Positions 1 through 10,957 of a stretch of DNA of 38,624 nt are shown here, one piece after another. Position 1 is the stretch's first letter. The number at the start of each line of letters is the position of its first letter. The translations under genes and the position numbers were made by a program. The notes beneath the pieces are model-generated. The model ran no database searches and was not told where the DNA came from. It saw only the letters and a program-made list of their open reading frames with translations. The stretch is from Chara braunii (taxonomy: Eukaryota > Streptophyta > Charophyceae > Charales > Characeae): assembly GCA_003427395.1 (NCBI GenBank), contig BFEA01000012.1:425917-464540 (forward strand), read 5' to 3'.

Positions 1-80
<80 letters not shown>
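1..80. repeat. (GA)n microsatellite at the window edge
   Basis: Forty uninterrupted GA dinucleotides start at the first base, so the tract probably extends beyond the window. Similar GA/CT tracts recur at 5822, 14692 and 15211. Confidence 0.97.
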
Positions 81-87
<7 letters not shown>

Positions 88-2880
88 CTTTGGGATTTGA
101 CGACATTTGGATTCAGACTCGACATTGGGACCGAGACATAGGACGAGGGATTATTTGGGGTCTATATCGAAGACTTGGTGTTGACGACATTCCCATCTTC
201 CCCCTCTTCTTCGTCTGATTCCCCTCCTCCTCATATGTGTATGGTTTGGGACTGGCGCATTCTTCCTGTGTGAGCGCCAGGCCCCTTCACACCTTGCAAT
301 GATGATGATGTATGTTTGGTCTGCATTGCGACATTGATTGGTCTGATCATTGGTATTTTAGCTTTCCGCTGCGCTATCCTGTACTATGTGAGAGAGGTCG
401 GTTCTTTGTTCTGGTCTGTACCGTTACGGTATGCAATAGTACGCCTTGTAGAGTATTGTTTTGGATATATTGCTTGGTTCCCCCAGCATTATCAAAAGAC
501 ATGTGCGGCAGGTAAGTGCACTCTTGCAGACACACCTGCATTCTTGGCATTTCCGGTGGGGCAATGATAGCAGACATGCAGACATATGTCTGCCGGACAT
601 GTTTGCTCCTGAACATCCCAAATGACCAGGGTTGTTTGGCAGGCATCTCTGCTCCTGACACCCAGATGTTTGCGGTTGTTTACCAGAAATGTCCACTCTT
701 TCACAGAGGCAAGCTGAATTCCCAAAACCAACACGCACAACCCATGTAATCGCCAATAGTTAAAACTTCTCTTTCACAGAGTGAGGTACAAAACCCAAGA
801 TTCAAGCAAGCCCCCAGACAACACTCAAAGAAAATAGAATGTGCATACCAGTGCTGCCAAGAGCAGGCCCAACGAAGATGATCAAATAGTCAGATAGCCT
901 AAAGGGCCAGGACCACCAGAGTCAGGCACTGCGGCTGATACACTTCAGTAGTGTTAGTAGAGAGTAGATATGGGCTCCTTTCTTTTGTGTTCAAAAAACA
1001 ATTACATCAAACTTGGACATTCTGCGCAAAATCAAACATATTAATTATGTGGGAAAGATATCAGATGCAGTAACCCTGTTCAGCAGCAGACCGGGGCTCA
1101 GAACTTCGCCCCCGGTAGAAACACAGACTCAGTGTCTGTGCTGGGCTATGTGACCGAGACATGCCCAGCCTGAGTCTGTCGAGGAGGCTGTGTGACCGAA
1201 CGCGTCACAAAGGAAATTCAACAGTCAAAGTCAACTGTAGAGTCAANGGTACCGCGCCCAGGCCTATGNTCGGATACATTCACTTGTTGTGTGCAGGTAC
1301 CCAGACAGCATTCAGGGCGGGAGGAATACAGTTTCTGGCCAATCTGGGCCCTCATTCACATCGAGATCAGGACGGTGCAGGACTTCAACACCCGGGGTCC
1401 AGACCCCTCATCCACACTACTTAAGAGTTGACTTCCTGGCTGGAGAGCATTTGGTCTTGTGTCAATGCTGCACGCATTGACTTTGACATTGACGCTGCGA
1501 TGCTGCGACGCTGCGACATTGGCTTGACGCTGGCTCTAGGCTGGCATAGGAGGAGGACGGCAAGGCGCTGCTGGCTGGCATAGTGGCTGGCCGGGAATGG
1601 TCTTCTGGGCATGCTGACGTGGCAGCTGCCATACGCCATTGCTGATGTGGCCGCTGCCACCTGTATATGATTGATGACGTGGCGGGCTGCAAGGTTGATG
1701 AGGCTGTTCTGATTCTTCGTCATTTTGGAAGGAGATCAAGACTGTGGTTATCGAGGATACGTACCTGGTTGATGACGATACTCTCCATTTGCTGATGTAG
1801 ACAGATTGACGTGCCNCGTGGCACATTGAGGAAGAACTTCAGACATTGTATTCAGTATATTGATTGATGAGGTGGCGAGTAGGAGGAGGGACCCGAAGCA
1901 GAAGTGGGCTGTTGTCTTCTTCTCTCTCCTTTGTCTATTCTCCCCTTTTCCTCTTAATCTGTGTATGTTTCCCACCTCATTCTCTCATCACACATTTGCA
2001 ATTGTTTGTCATTCATCAGCAGATTGATAATCATATGGATTGGTAATGTTGACGAGTATCATCACGTCTGGGCTCATTGCACAGATATCTGATCTCTCCC
2101 CTTCTCACACTCCCTCCCTGCTCCCACCTCCCTCCTCCTTTCCTCTGTCTCTCACACAAACATATCTTTATTCAAGAATCAGATATCATACCCCTCCTCC
2201 CTTGGCACATTATCAGCAACATCCCCCTTCGTCAATGCTCAACCCTCCGCGCCTCCACCCACCTTTCCGTTCCCCATGCCACATGATTAGGCTTCGCAAA
2301 CCCCATGCCTCAGGATTTCCATCACTGCACCACAAAACCAAGAATTCAGCTTCGGATCAGAGAGCAAAAGGGAAGAAGCATGAATACTCACAAAGACGTA
2401 AGGTTTGTTAACTTGGCAATAGATTTTGGCAAGATCGAATTCAGATTGAGTTCGCTGAAATCCCTGTCAAGCATTTCAAAAGCTTTGTCAGTAAAAATCA
2501 TTACATGTTTGTCCTATCAAACAACCATCCAAAGCATGGGCAAAAGCAAAGCATGTGAAAGCACACAAGCATCAAGAAACCAAGAGCTCCAGACATCAGG
2601 CAAAGCATTATTAACTCTGCTGCAAGAAACAAAGAGATCACTCACCCAAACCACGAGTTCGGACCAGCGAGAGCCTGTTAAGAACCAAACCATTTACATA
2701 TGTTCCATTCTGTCGCTGTCAGCTGAGTGGTATATACCAGACATCTGCATAAAAGTGTTCCCATTTCAAATGCTCTTGAAGGCACTGTTCTCTTTTGTAA
2801 CTTTTCAGATTGGTCTAACATCCAATAAAATTTACGGATTTTCTGGCTTCGCACTTTCCCTTTTAAACCACCAGTAACCC
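81..2880. other. Gene-free stretch, no recognisable gene
   Basis: No reading frame here resembles a known family. Around 1485-1530 the DNA is rich in short CGACGCTG/GACATTG words. Between 1613 and 1875 there are several GCTGACGTGG-like words (1613, 1641, 1675, 1868) resembling the denser cluster at 9394-9655. Single ambiguous bases occur at about 1247, 1269 and 1816. A plus-strand frame of 190 codons at 2305-2877 has no recognisable composition or motif and is probably chance. Confidence 0.6.
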
Positions 2881-3600
2881 ACCCAGGTATGTTTTTTCAC
2901 CTCCAGTATGCTCCAGGGTCACCGGCATGGCAGGGTTTTGGACATGGGCATAGCTTGTATGAAGAGAACAATTGGCCAAAGGTAGAAGCCGAGTTCAACA
3001 ACTGCTTTGATAAGAAGGGAGCGTTCTGCACACTCAAGGCATCCAAGACAGCAAAAGATAAAACCAGCGAGATGGGGGAGGCGATGGTGTTATGAGTTGC
3101 ATATACACTGTATCCGCAGGGTATCCGCTTGCTCTGGCAAGTGAGTTCCACATCCGGCTGAGAAAAAAAATGGAGTCTCTTTGAAGCCATCCATTTAGCC
3201 CCTTGAAACTGCCTTGGTGCAAACATGCTGCAGACACATAACCTGCATGAGCAGGAGTGATACAGCAGAAGGACACAGAACCTGCTATGCTCTTCCCAGA
3301 GAATGCCATAAATCATTGTCTGACAACACATTGCCTCGACAACGCCGCAGCAAGCCCAGCCAAGAGGACGAGGCTGAGAGGGAGACACCTGCAAAGGCAG
3401 CACTTGAATCTCAAGGCGGTGGAGGAGACGAGGACAGGGAGGATGAAAAATCTGAGAGTGACTCCCCGGGAAACAGTAGTCACGAAATTGAGCCTTTGGC
3501 GGTGAAACGGCGAAGAGAGAGAAAGACATATATATTGTCACATAACTATGAACTAAAAGAGCGCAATTTTTGCGAAACAAACGACAAAAACTGAAAACTA
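2881..3600 (+). other. Possible coding remnant with an acidic, low-complexity stretch
   Basis: The plus strand is open at 2889-3095 (68 codons) and again at 3214-3594 (126 codons). The second frame is strongly charged: an Asp/Glu/Lys/Arg-rich, Gly- and Ser-containing segment (about 3340-3505) followed by a short basic run. A pyrimidine tract ending in AG precedes 2908 and could be a splice acceptor. I do not recognise a family. The complementary strand is also open (236 codons) and Cys-rich, but that looks like a shadow of the skewed composition. It could be exons of an unknown gene or non-coding DNA. Confidence 0.15.
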
Positions 3601-3880
3601 AAAACACAGGACAAACATGAAGGGCACAGTGAAACCATTCATTTTTCTCATTCTTCTTTGGACTCCCCTTTCACCGTGCCTCTTACGTACAAGGCTCGCC
3701 ACATTGATGAAGTTGAGCGCGAGCTGCCCCCATCCCCGTGTGCCATAACAGCCCGCTTAGGGAGGGGATAAACACAGGGAGGAGAGATGGAGAGCAGACA
3801 AACAAAGAGTGATAAAGGGAAAGTAAGGGAAAGTATGGAGTGCGGAGTGAAGATGAAGGCAAAAGAGGATAAGAAAACGC

Positions 3881-5270
3881 TCAAGAATGAGTCGGTCCTT
3901 GACGACAGAGCGGACATACATTGTAAGGATGACGTGGATGAACACATGGAAGACCTAGATGAGCATTCTCAATGCAACAATTGCCACGACGGGTGGCATT
4001 GAGCATGCCCGCCATACACCCCCGACAAATGGCATGTCGATTGCAGGCCAAAATGAAAGCAGAACGGTCACCACAAAAGAGCATGCATTCAGTATAGCGC
4101 CCATGGCCGCAAAATGGACATATACTGTCCGGATGCGGAGGGTGCCTGCAGTCAGGAACGGTGGGACAGTCCTCTGCACAAATGGATGCAGAAACCATGT
4201 CATTGTAGCGATTGTGACAGAGACGATGGCGGCTACAGCCGAGTGTAACAGTGTTTGTGGTTGTGCAAAGGAGAAGGTCACAGAGTGTTGGTACATTGTC
4301 TTGCTGCAGCACGAGGCCAGAGGAATGATCTTCGACATAACAGAGATTGCGGACGGTTTGTTGTGGCAAGAAAACAGCATCATTTTGTAAGAAATCAGTG
4401 ACATCAATCATGGCATGGACCATGGTGCCATTGTCCCACAGCTCCCAGTGGTCAGAGGCATGTACAATGGCCATGTAATGGCCAGGGCCGTGCACAATGC
4501 AGGCAGAGATGTGGGATGGAGGAGTAAACCACTCACCTGCTCGAGCATTGCGTAGTTAAGTTGATGGTCCCTCATTGCTACTTGTAGGACAGCAATGGTA
4601 AAGCCTCCTTCGCTGGTATAATTACAATCCTCTGGCTGTCGTCGGGGAAGATCAGCATCAAGCTGAAGGGCGATTGCAAGGAAGTCTGATGGTGTATAAA
4701 ACGGGCGATGGAGAATGTGAAGGCAGATATCAGTTGCTGTCAGACCACAGAGATTGGAGAGGTTCTCAGGCTGGTTTGTTGGATGCTGGCCAACAATTTG
4801 CAGATCACCCAGATGGTGTTGCAAGCCCAAACTGTGTTGGGTTATTTACTGGTCAGTCATTTGCAGATCACCCATGTGGTCTGCGTGTGGTGGAGCACAA
4901 AATTGTGGTTAATCCGAAGAATGCTGGTCAGCCATTTGCTGATCCCCCATGTGGTCTACGCCTTATGGGGTCAACTGCAATCAGGGCAGATCATGTTCCA
5001 ATCCCTCAACGTTTAGGGCTGCATTCTGAGTAGGGACTGTACCTGGAGTCGGGAGTGTACTCTGGGCAGCGGATGCATCCTAAGTAGGGACTGGTGGCTG
5101 CCTGCAGGCAGCTGGACTGTCTGCAGGAGGCATAGGAACTGATATTGCCGTTTGAAACAAAGGAACCACAACAACCTGTGGAGGAGGCACAGAGAGAATC
5201 GGGGCAGACAAAGAAACAGGTTGCTGATCCCTGGACAAGTGACGATGCCGCGGATGTCACCGTGATACAC
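3881..5270 (-). pseudogene. Josephin-like cysteine protease with two RING-like zinc fingers (decayed)
   Basis: Read leftwards from about 5270. A Pro/Val-rich N-terminus contains a PTQ(N/D)A word twice, one copy broken by a TAG where CAG is expected. Three in-frame repeats around HMGDxQM follow (4960-4785). Next comes a region resembling the Josephin fold: NLCGL with candidate nucleophile Cys (codon 4747-4749), a helical stretch ending ALQLDADL, then TSEGGF. After a one-base frame change near 4530-4545 come GHYMAIV with a candidate His and WELWDNG with a candidate Asp/Asn. This order matches ataxin-3-type deubiquitinases (Cys, His, Asn). The last frame (4495-3881) then has two tandem Cys/His clusters, each C-x3/4-C, C-x2-H-x2-C, and a final CPxC (4282-4109 and 4087-3905). 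Josephin assignment is by motif and order only. In-frame stops and the frameshift suggest a pseudogene or mobile-element cargo. Confidence 0.6.
4786..4960 (-). repeat. Three imperfect coding repeats spaced 63 and 75 bp
   Basis: The plus-strand words at 4786, 4849 and 4924 (CTGGYCARYMATTTGCWGATC... type) are spaced 63 and 75 bp, both multiples of three. On the minus strand all three read in one frame as HMGDxQMxDQ-like segments. They lie directly upstream of the Josephin-like region, separated by in-frame stops (TAA in two linkers). Frame-preserving spacing argues that the repeat arose while the gene was coding. Confidence 0.7.
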
Positions 5271-5293
5271 AACAAGAGGAGTAATGGTGTGAC

Positions 5294-5313
5294 ATATATA
5301 TATATATATATGC
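5294..5313. repeat. (TA)n microsatellite
   Basis: About ten uninterrupted TA units lie just upstream (in minus-strand terms) of the Pro-rich start of the protease-RING pseudogene. It could have been promoter-proximal AT-rich DNA, but no TATA box can be singled out. Confidence 0.9.
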
Positions 5314-5399
5314 GCTCTGATACTCTTGTGACAATATATACTCCGACGTTGCTAGCTCTCTGCTTTTGTAGATTATGTGGCAAGCGTCGGTCCTGTACT

Positions 5400-5821
5400 A
5401 ACAGGCTCTTCTTTGGTTATGGTAGAAGATATTTTTTTATTCTCTTGTCAGTGAATTCATTTACGTCGAAAATAGCTTGACTCATCGTCCTACCATCCCC
5501 TTTTTTTTGTGTTGCTCATTCTTCCCCGTTGTTGGGGTGTTTCATTTTGCGGGCCTACTGTATGGTTCCGTTTTTCTTTTACTATGGATATGGTAGATTT
5601 GTTGTGGTGTGGTAACCTTGTCTGCATCCCCTTTGGTTTTATCCCGTTGTCCCGGTACGAATTGCTCACGATGACGCCGAATAAGAATGTCGAACAATGC
5701 CATCTGCTGTGTATAGGTATGTATCTGGGACTTATTTTGATTTCTTTGCAGACAAGAATGTTTTGACATCCTGGTTGGTTTTGTCCCGTCATTCGCCCTG
5801 TGTGTGTTGGGGCGGTGCTTG
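5400..5821. other. Gene-free stretch
   Basis: T-rich DNA with short open frames on both strands. None has recognisable motifs or a supported start. Confidence 0.5.
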
Positions 5822-5831
5822 CGAGAGAGAN

Positions 5832-5909
<78 letters not shown>

Positions 5910-5926
5910 GGGAGAGAGAGAGAGAG
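5822..5926. repeat. (GA)n microsatellite
   Basis: About 100 bp of GA dinucleotides, with one ambiguous base at 5831 and GGA interruptions near the right end. Confidence 0.97.
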
Positions 5927-6184
5927 TTTGTTCAAGTCTCAGACACGTTGTTTGTTCTATTATGGAGTGTCTGCTTTGTCAACCTTTATTCTGTTCCTTC
6001 TTGCATTCTGGGCACTCTGCATTCTGCCCCCTTGCTGTTGGCCTGCTTGCAATGGAAGGTTTGTGCTTTTTAGTAATTAAACCAGAAAAGCCATCGTCAT
6101 GTCAACAGGTATGCCTTGCTAGGACACCGCCCCCTGAGAACAAAGTGAAGGTTGTTATGTGATGACTTTGGATTAAATATGCAA

Positions 6185-6575
6185 AAGGTACTGGACACCA
6201 CTGCCAACAATGACGACAACCACCACCAACAACGACCCTAACCAACAGCAACAACCACCAACAATGAGGGCCACAACGGCCGGTAACAACAACCACAACC
6301 AATAACAATGACTACCAAAACCGACACAACGACCACCAAAACGAACAACAACGACAGCCACAACCAACAACAATGACAACCAACAACAACAACAACCACA
6401 ACCAATGACATCATGACGACAACCACAACAACGAACATTAAACCCCAAACCCCAACCCCGAACTACAACAACAAACGGCAACCCCGAACCACAACAACAA
6501 GTTTCAAACACAAATTACAAAAACAAACACCAACCCCAAACAATGACAACAACAACAACAACAACAACAATGAAG
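6185..6575. repeat. CAA/ACC-rich degenerate trinucleotide tract
   Basis: Nearly 400 bp are built from CAA, ACC, AAC and ATGAC words with almost no T on the plus strand, ending in a pure (CAA)n run at about 6545-6571. The strand asymmetry produces spurious Val/Gly/Cys-rich frames on the minus strand and Thr/Asn-rich frames on the plus strand. It is probably an expanded and decayed simple repeat. Confidence 0.85.
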
Positions 6576-8420
6576 AAAAAGACGAAGAAGGAAAATTCTA
6601 AGACCAGGACATTCTGGATCATGCACTAAGCAGGCAAAAAAAATTAAAAAACATAAAAAAAGAGGAGGGAGAAGAAAGCTGGGGGGACAGCGGAACAACA
6701 ATGAGAGACAGGGCAAACTGGTTTTGAAACCGAGAAGATGGAGGAGGAGATTGAGAGAAGAAGAGCATTCATGAGTAGTCAACCAATGGAGCAATCATTG
6801 GCAATCAATTACAAACCAATAGTCATCATCGGGAAAGTACTCACAAAGCTGTAACACTGCCATTAGTGCAGGTGAGCAATGCGTCAGTTTTCTTTCTATC
6901 AGGGCTACCCACGTCACAAATCGAGTTTCGCTGCAGGTTACTCAGTCCCGGTGGATCTCCCAGTTCCTGTTTGATCTCCATTACAATATCAACTGCAAGA
7001 ACCCAGTAGTCAAGTGACAAACCAGCAACGAGATCATGTTCAGTACTCCCAACCACCTACCAGTCCAATGGTTGAAATACCTCCCGTCCTTCCAACCTTC
7101 CCTCTTTCTCCCCTTCCTTCCCCCTTCCTCCCTTCCTTTCTCCCATTTCCGCACTTTGTTCATTCATTCATTCCACCACTCCCTTCTCTATCATCCCATC
7201 CATCCATCCACCCAATCTGTGCCATCGATTCTCCATTCATGCACTCATGTATTCAGTCATCCACTTAAGCTCAATTGGAAAAAAGGTCTACATCTGGTGC
7301 TATCCCATGTAGGTTAGGGGTTGCACACCTTTACGTTATGGCCCTGCAACATCACCTCTGCAAAAGGGTCAAACTCCAACCAAACGGCAAGAAGATTACA
7401 CCTAATGCCAGTGTTCATAGCAGATTCCCGAAGACCAATAGACACTCGTTCCGTTGTGCTCCTCTACCTTTTACAATTTCAGCCCTGTTAGGAGAGGAAG
7501 AGGCATGCAATAGGCATTGATCCATCTATCCTTTTCTACTCGAACTAAACTAACCAGGATAAGTGAAGGGCATCACTTATCTGGAGGAACACAGTGCCAT
7601 GCTTGCAAAGAAGCACAGTATCAGCTGCCTTGCTGGGCTGTATCAAAATAGGCACCACAATGACCACACACACAAAAAAAAAAACGGAAAAAAAGAAACA
7701 AAGTCCTTATGGTCCTGGCATCATATCCATTCTGGGTCCGGTTCTTATTCCACCCGCAAGTTATAAATATAACAAGAACACCCTCACACTTCCTTCCGTT
7801 CGTCGAAGGACCCCTGATCAGCATTGATCGCTCCAGATGCCTGGAGGGTTGACTGTCAGCTTGCCTTGCCTCCACCTTTCCTCTCAGAGTTGTTTACTCA
7901 AACCTGCCAAATGCGAAACCAAGAAAGTGCAATAACTCAGCCCAAATCTGCAAGCCGCAGGCGACATGTCGTCACTTTGGGTCAAAGGCCTGAAACAGGG
8001 GTCAAGAGTCACGCCCTACGTCTGAGAAACGCCTGGGTAAAGGCCTAAGGTCAAAGGGTACCCAGGGCAGGGCCAAAAACAGCATCCAGAGGCCCCAGGT
8101 GCTGTAGTTGACTCTTGGAAATCAAGATTCAACCCAAGCACGGAAATTCCGCCCCAAAGTCAAACTCAACCATCTGGTCAGCCACGGCCATCGGTCAGAT
8201 GCACATCATTGGTTTTCTGCAGGTATCCGGAAGATTCCAGTTCCGACTGGGAAACGGTACCACTGCTTCAAAGTTGCATCCAGGCCATCCAGATCGGTAA
8301 AATCTGGAGCGTCAACACTGTCAAAGGGGAGACTGGTCCATGCCAGTCCACACCAGTCAATGCTACAAAAGGATGGTCAGACAACAGGGAGGGCATTCTG
8401 CCTTGCGCTGGCTTGATACT
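6576..8420. other. Gene-free stretch with pyrimidine-rich tract
   Basis: No gene recognised. The stretch at 7078-7260 is strongly pyrimidine-rich on the plus strand and includes CATT and CATC tetranucleotide runs (about 7160-7215). An A-rich run lies at 7672-7700. The segment 7910-8420 is rich in short GGTCA/CCAGG words without a clear period. Confidence 0.5.
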
Positions 8421-8423
8421 AGT

Positions 8424-9048
8424 GTCATGACGCGAGGCTGCTGGAGCTGTATGCCGGCGCCAGATGATGGGAGTGGGCGCCAGCCTTGAGGGAGATAACG
8501 TTGGCGAAGCCATGGCCACGTAGATATAGACTAGGTGGTAATTATTGGCGAGGAGGAGGACGATCAGGGCTGTGAGACTGACAGGAGAGGTGGGGAGAAT
8601 TACATGGACTTACCTGGCGACGACACGTGTGATCTGCTGCTGTCTCCACGAAGGTGAGGAAGTGCTGCACCATCCTCCATGTCTGATTGCGGATGTGGAA
8701 GGAGGATGGGCGCCCTGTTCTGATCAGCACAGTAATTATGACAGAGGACATCAGGGGGAACATGCATTGCTGAGGTGGCATGAGGGAGAGAAGCCCGAAG
8801 TGGGAGTGGGAGACAGGAAGACATATTTGTGATATTGACTATCATTGAGACTCTCCTCCTCCTCTTCTCTGTCTCATCTCTGCCCTTATTCTTCTCTCAT
8901 GCTCTTCTCTGACAGGATAATACTCTTGAATTGTGCATTTGATCAAGACTTGGACTTGTAATTGACGATTGGTGACTTCATGAGGCACACTGGGTTCAGA
9001 CTTCCATTGCATTGCTGATTGGGTTTCCGATGAGGCTGGGTTGATTAC
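8424..9048 (+). mobile_element. Possible LTR remnant ending before a primer-binding site
   Basis: The sequence ends in GATTACA a few bases before a good plant-type primer-binding site at 9052. This is where a plus-strand 5' LTR should end (LTRs normally end in CA). The left boundary is a guess based on a TG dinucleotide at 8424. I could not find a second copy of this LTR in the window, nor gag or pol genes downstream on the plus strand, so it would be a truncated or orphan element. Confidence 0.3.
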
Positions 9049-9051
9049 AAT

Positions 9052-9063
9052 TTGGTATCAGAG
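9052..9063 (+). promoter_or_regulatory. Primer-binding site complementary to initiator tRNA-Met (LTR element remnant)
   Basis: The 12 bases TGGTATCAGAGC match the canonical plant retrotransposon primer-binding site complementary to the 3' end of initiator methionine tRNA. It sits two to three bases after a GATTACA LTR-type end. No gag or pol follows on this strand within the window. Confidence 0.7.
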
Positions 9064-9108
9064 CGATATTCTCCCACCTCGCGGGCTGCTGATTGTCACC
9101 ATGGGGGA

Positions 9109-9145
9109 ATGATGATGATGATGATGATGTGATGATGTGATGACG
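9109..9145. repeat. (ATG)n microsatellite
   Basis: Repeated GATGAT trinucleotides with TGATGATG variants, directly after the primer-binding site region and before the first TGACGTGG word at about 9142. Confidence 0.85.
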
Positions 9146-9393
9146 TGGTGATTGTCTGCCGTGGAGTGGAAGAGCGGCATTGTCGTCATCATTATCGTTT
9201 CTTGACATTTCATCGGCGGGCAGAGCAATATCAGTGCCACGTAGCAAAGTGATTGCCGACATGGCACTCACGAAAGAGACTGGCGAGAAGGAAGGAGCGC
9301 TGACATGGCATGGGAAGGCATGACGAGGCACTTACCGTCACTTACCAAGTGAAGACAAGTACGGCAGCTGCTCGTTGAGGTGGTAGACAGCTT

Positions 9394-9655
9394 GCTGACG
9401 TGGTCTACACTTTGATGCTAACGTGGACAGACTTGCTGACGTGGCAGGCACTATTGTGCCATCCTATACACCTCCTGCTGATGCATTCTCTACTGACGTG
9501 GCATGCTGCCCTGTCGAGGTTGCATTTCACACAGGTGCTGACGTGGCACCTCCATGAGAGCAGTGTGGTATCTCCATTGACATGGCACCTTCAAGGAGCA
9601 GCGGAGCTGATATGGTTCCTTCCTGGAGGCAAGTCGGTATTCTATTGCTGATGTG
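9394..9655. repeat. Irregular cluster of GCTGACGTGGCA-like words
   Basis: At least eight copies of a 10-12 base word around TGACGTGG occur at 9394, 9417, 9435, 9492, 9537, 9576, 9606 and 9647, with drift such as GACATGG and GATATGG. The five intervals from 9417 to 9606 are 18, 57, 45, 39 and 30 bp, all multiples of three, so the words fall in one plus-strand frame (LLTWx). Looser copies occur at 1613-1875 and 9139-9310. TGACGTGG is a known plant bZIP core, so a regulatory cluster is one reading and a decayed coding minisatellite another. Confidence 0.6.
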
Positions 9656-9689
9656 GCCTATGCATGGCCGATTGACGGCAGTACAGCGG

Positions 9690-10957
9690 AAGTTAATGCT
9701 GTAGTGCCACGTGCCTGGACGTGTGCCTGGTCACACAGACATCCGCAAGTGGACAGTGGGAGCAGCAGGAGCTAACAATTGTCTGCTTGTTGTGTGTGCT
9801 GATGCTGATTCTTGCATACTTGCCTGCCGTTGGCTGTCTTGTGGATGTTTGCAGACTTACCATTGTGTGTTGTCTTGATCTCACTGAGCCCGCACAGTCT
9901 CTCCAATTAGAATAACATAGGTGAAATGACCTGCCAAAACACAGACTGAGAACACTGCTGATTTCTGGGTTTTGCCGCTGGAATCTATGCCTTGCTGAAA
10001 TTCCCGCATTCTGCTGAGTTTTCTAACTCTGTGAGCATGCCTGCTGATCTGCGTGCCTGTCTGAGTGCTTGTCGGCCTGAGTGTGTGTGTGAACCGCAAG
10101 GGTACTTTTTTCATTTGGAGGCCCTGCAGGGCCGGTACTTACCTGTGGCCGAGACTTTGAGGGTTGCAGCGGGGAAAAACACTCAAGTGGCGGGGGTAGG
10201 CCTGCGACACTTAGAACAGCGGGGACAAACACTCGAGTAGCAGGTAGGCCGGTACCACTCAAGTAGTAGTAGACGCGTCGGTTACTCGAGGCCGAGCAGA
10301 AGAAGACAAAAAGTTGGCATTATCAGAGGCCCAGATAGTGGTAGGCTAGAGGTAGTTGGGTAGCAGTCCATGTAGCCTTAGTCTAGGGCCTGTACGGACG
10401 ATATCAGAGCCTGAAATGATGTTTCCCTCCGAAAGGGAGAAGCTACCGGTTGCATGGAGCCCGCGCGTTGTCGCACTTTTTCTAGTCGGGTCTCTTCAGG
10501 CGACCAGAAAGCCAACAGGCTGTCACGCAGGGTTTGGTTGAAGTTTGCAATAAATAAAATAAATTAAATAGAGGAAATCCCTTCCTGTTGTGTGCGTCCG
10601 GCTTCGAGCGAGACCCTTCAATTGCGGTCTTCGCCGGTCCCCGGTCTTTGGAATCTTTTATTTTGATTCGGAACAGCCGAGAATCATGCAAATAATAATC
10701 ATAAAATTCTGATATGTCATGCATCCATCAATTTGCCAATTTTAAAATTTTTTAGAATTGTGACGAGATCATCTGGGAACACAACCATCAAGTAGAAATA
10801 ATGCAAAAGAAGCAAGACTGACTGACTCGAGTGATGACAAGGATAAGTGAGGGAAGAACGTGAACTTGTAATAATCTCAGAGAGTAAACGTGAGGAGAGC
10901 ATGGCCAGCACTAGTCAAGAGTCCTCACTCATCCCTCTGAACCTCAAGCTCAATCTC
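9690..10957. other. Gene-free stretch with a short degenerate repeat
   Basis: No gene recognised. At 10177-10275 the words ACTCAAGTGGC/ACTCGAGTAGC and GGTAGGCC recur several times, apparently a short degenerate tandem repeat. A weak partial match to a primer-binding site (TATCAGAGCC) lies near 10402, with only part of the consensus present. The stretch from about 10545 is AT-rich. Confidence 0.5.

Noticed and set aside
2305-2877. 190-codon plus-strand frame
   Set aside because: No motif, ordinary intergenic composition and no supporting context.
2897-3607. 236-codon Cys-rich minus-strand frame
   Set aside because: It mirrors an acidic low-complexity plus-strand stretch; Cys content follows from base composition and no zinc-finger spacing is seen.
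10395-10412. Second plant-type primer-binding site (ATATCAGAGCC)
   Set aside because: Only part of the consensus is present and no LTR-like end precedes it.
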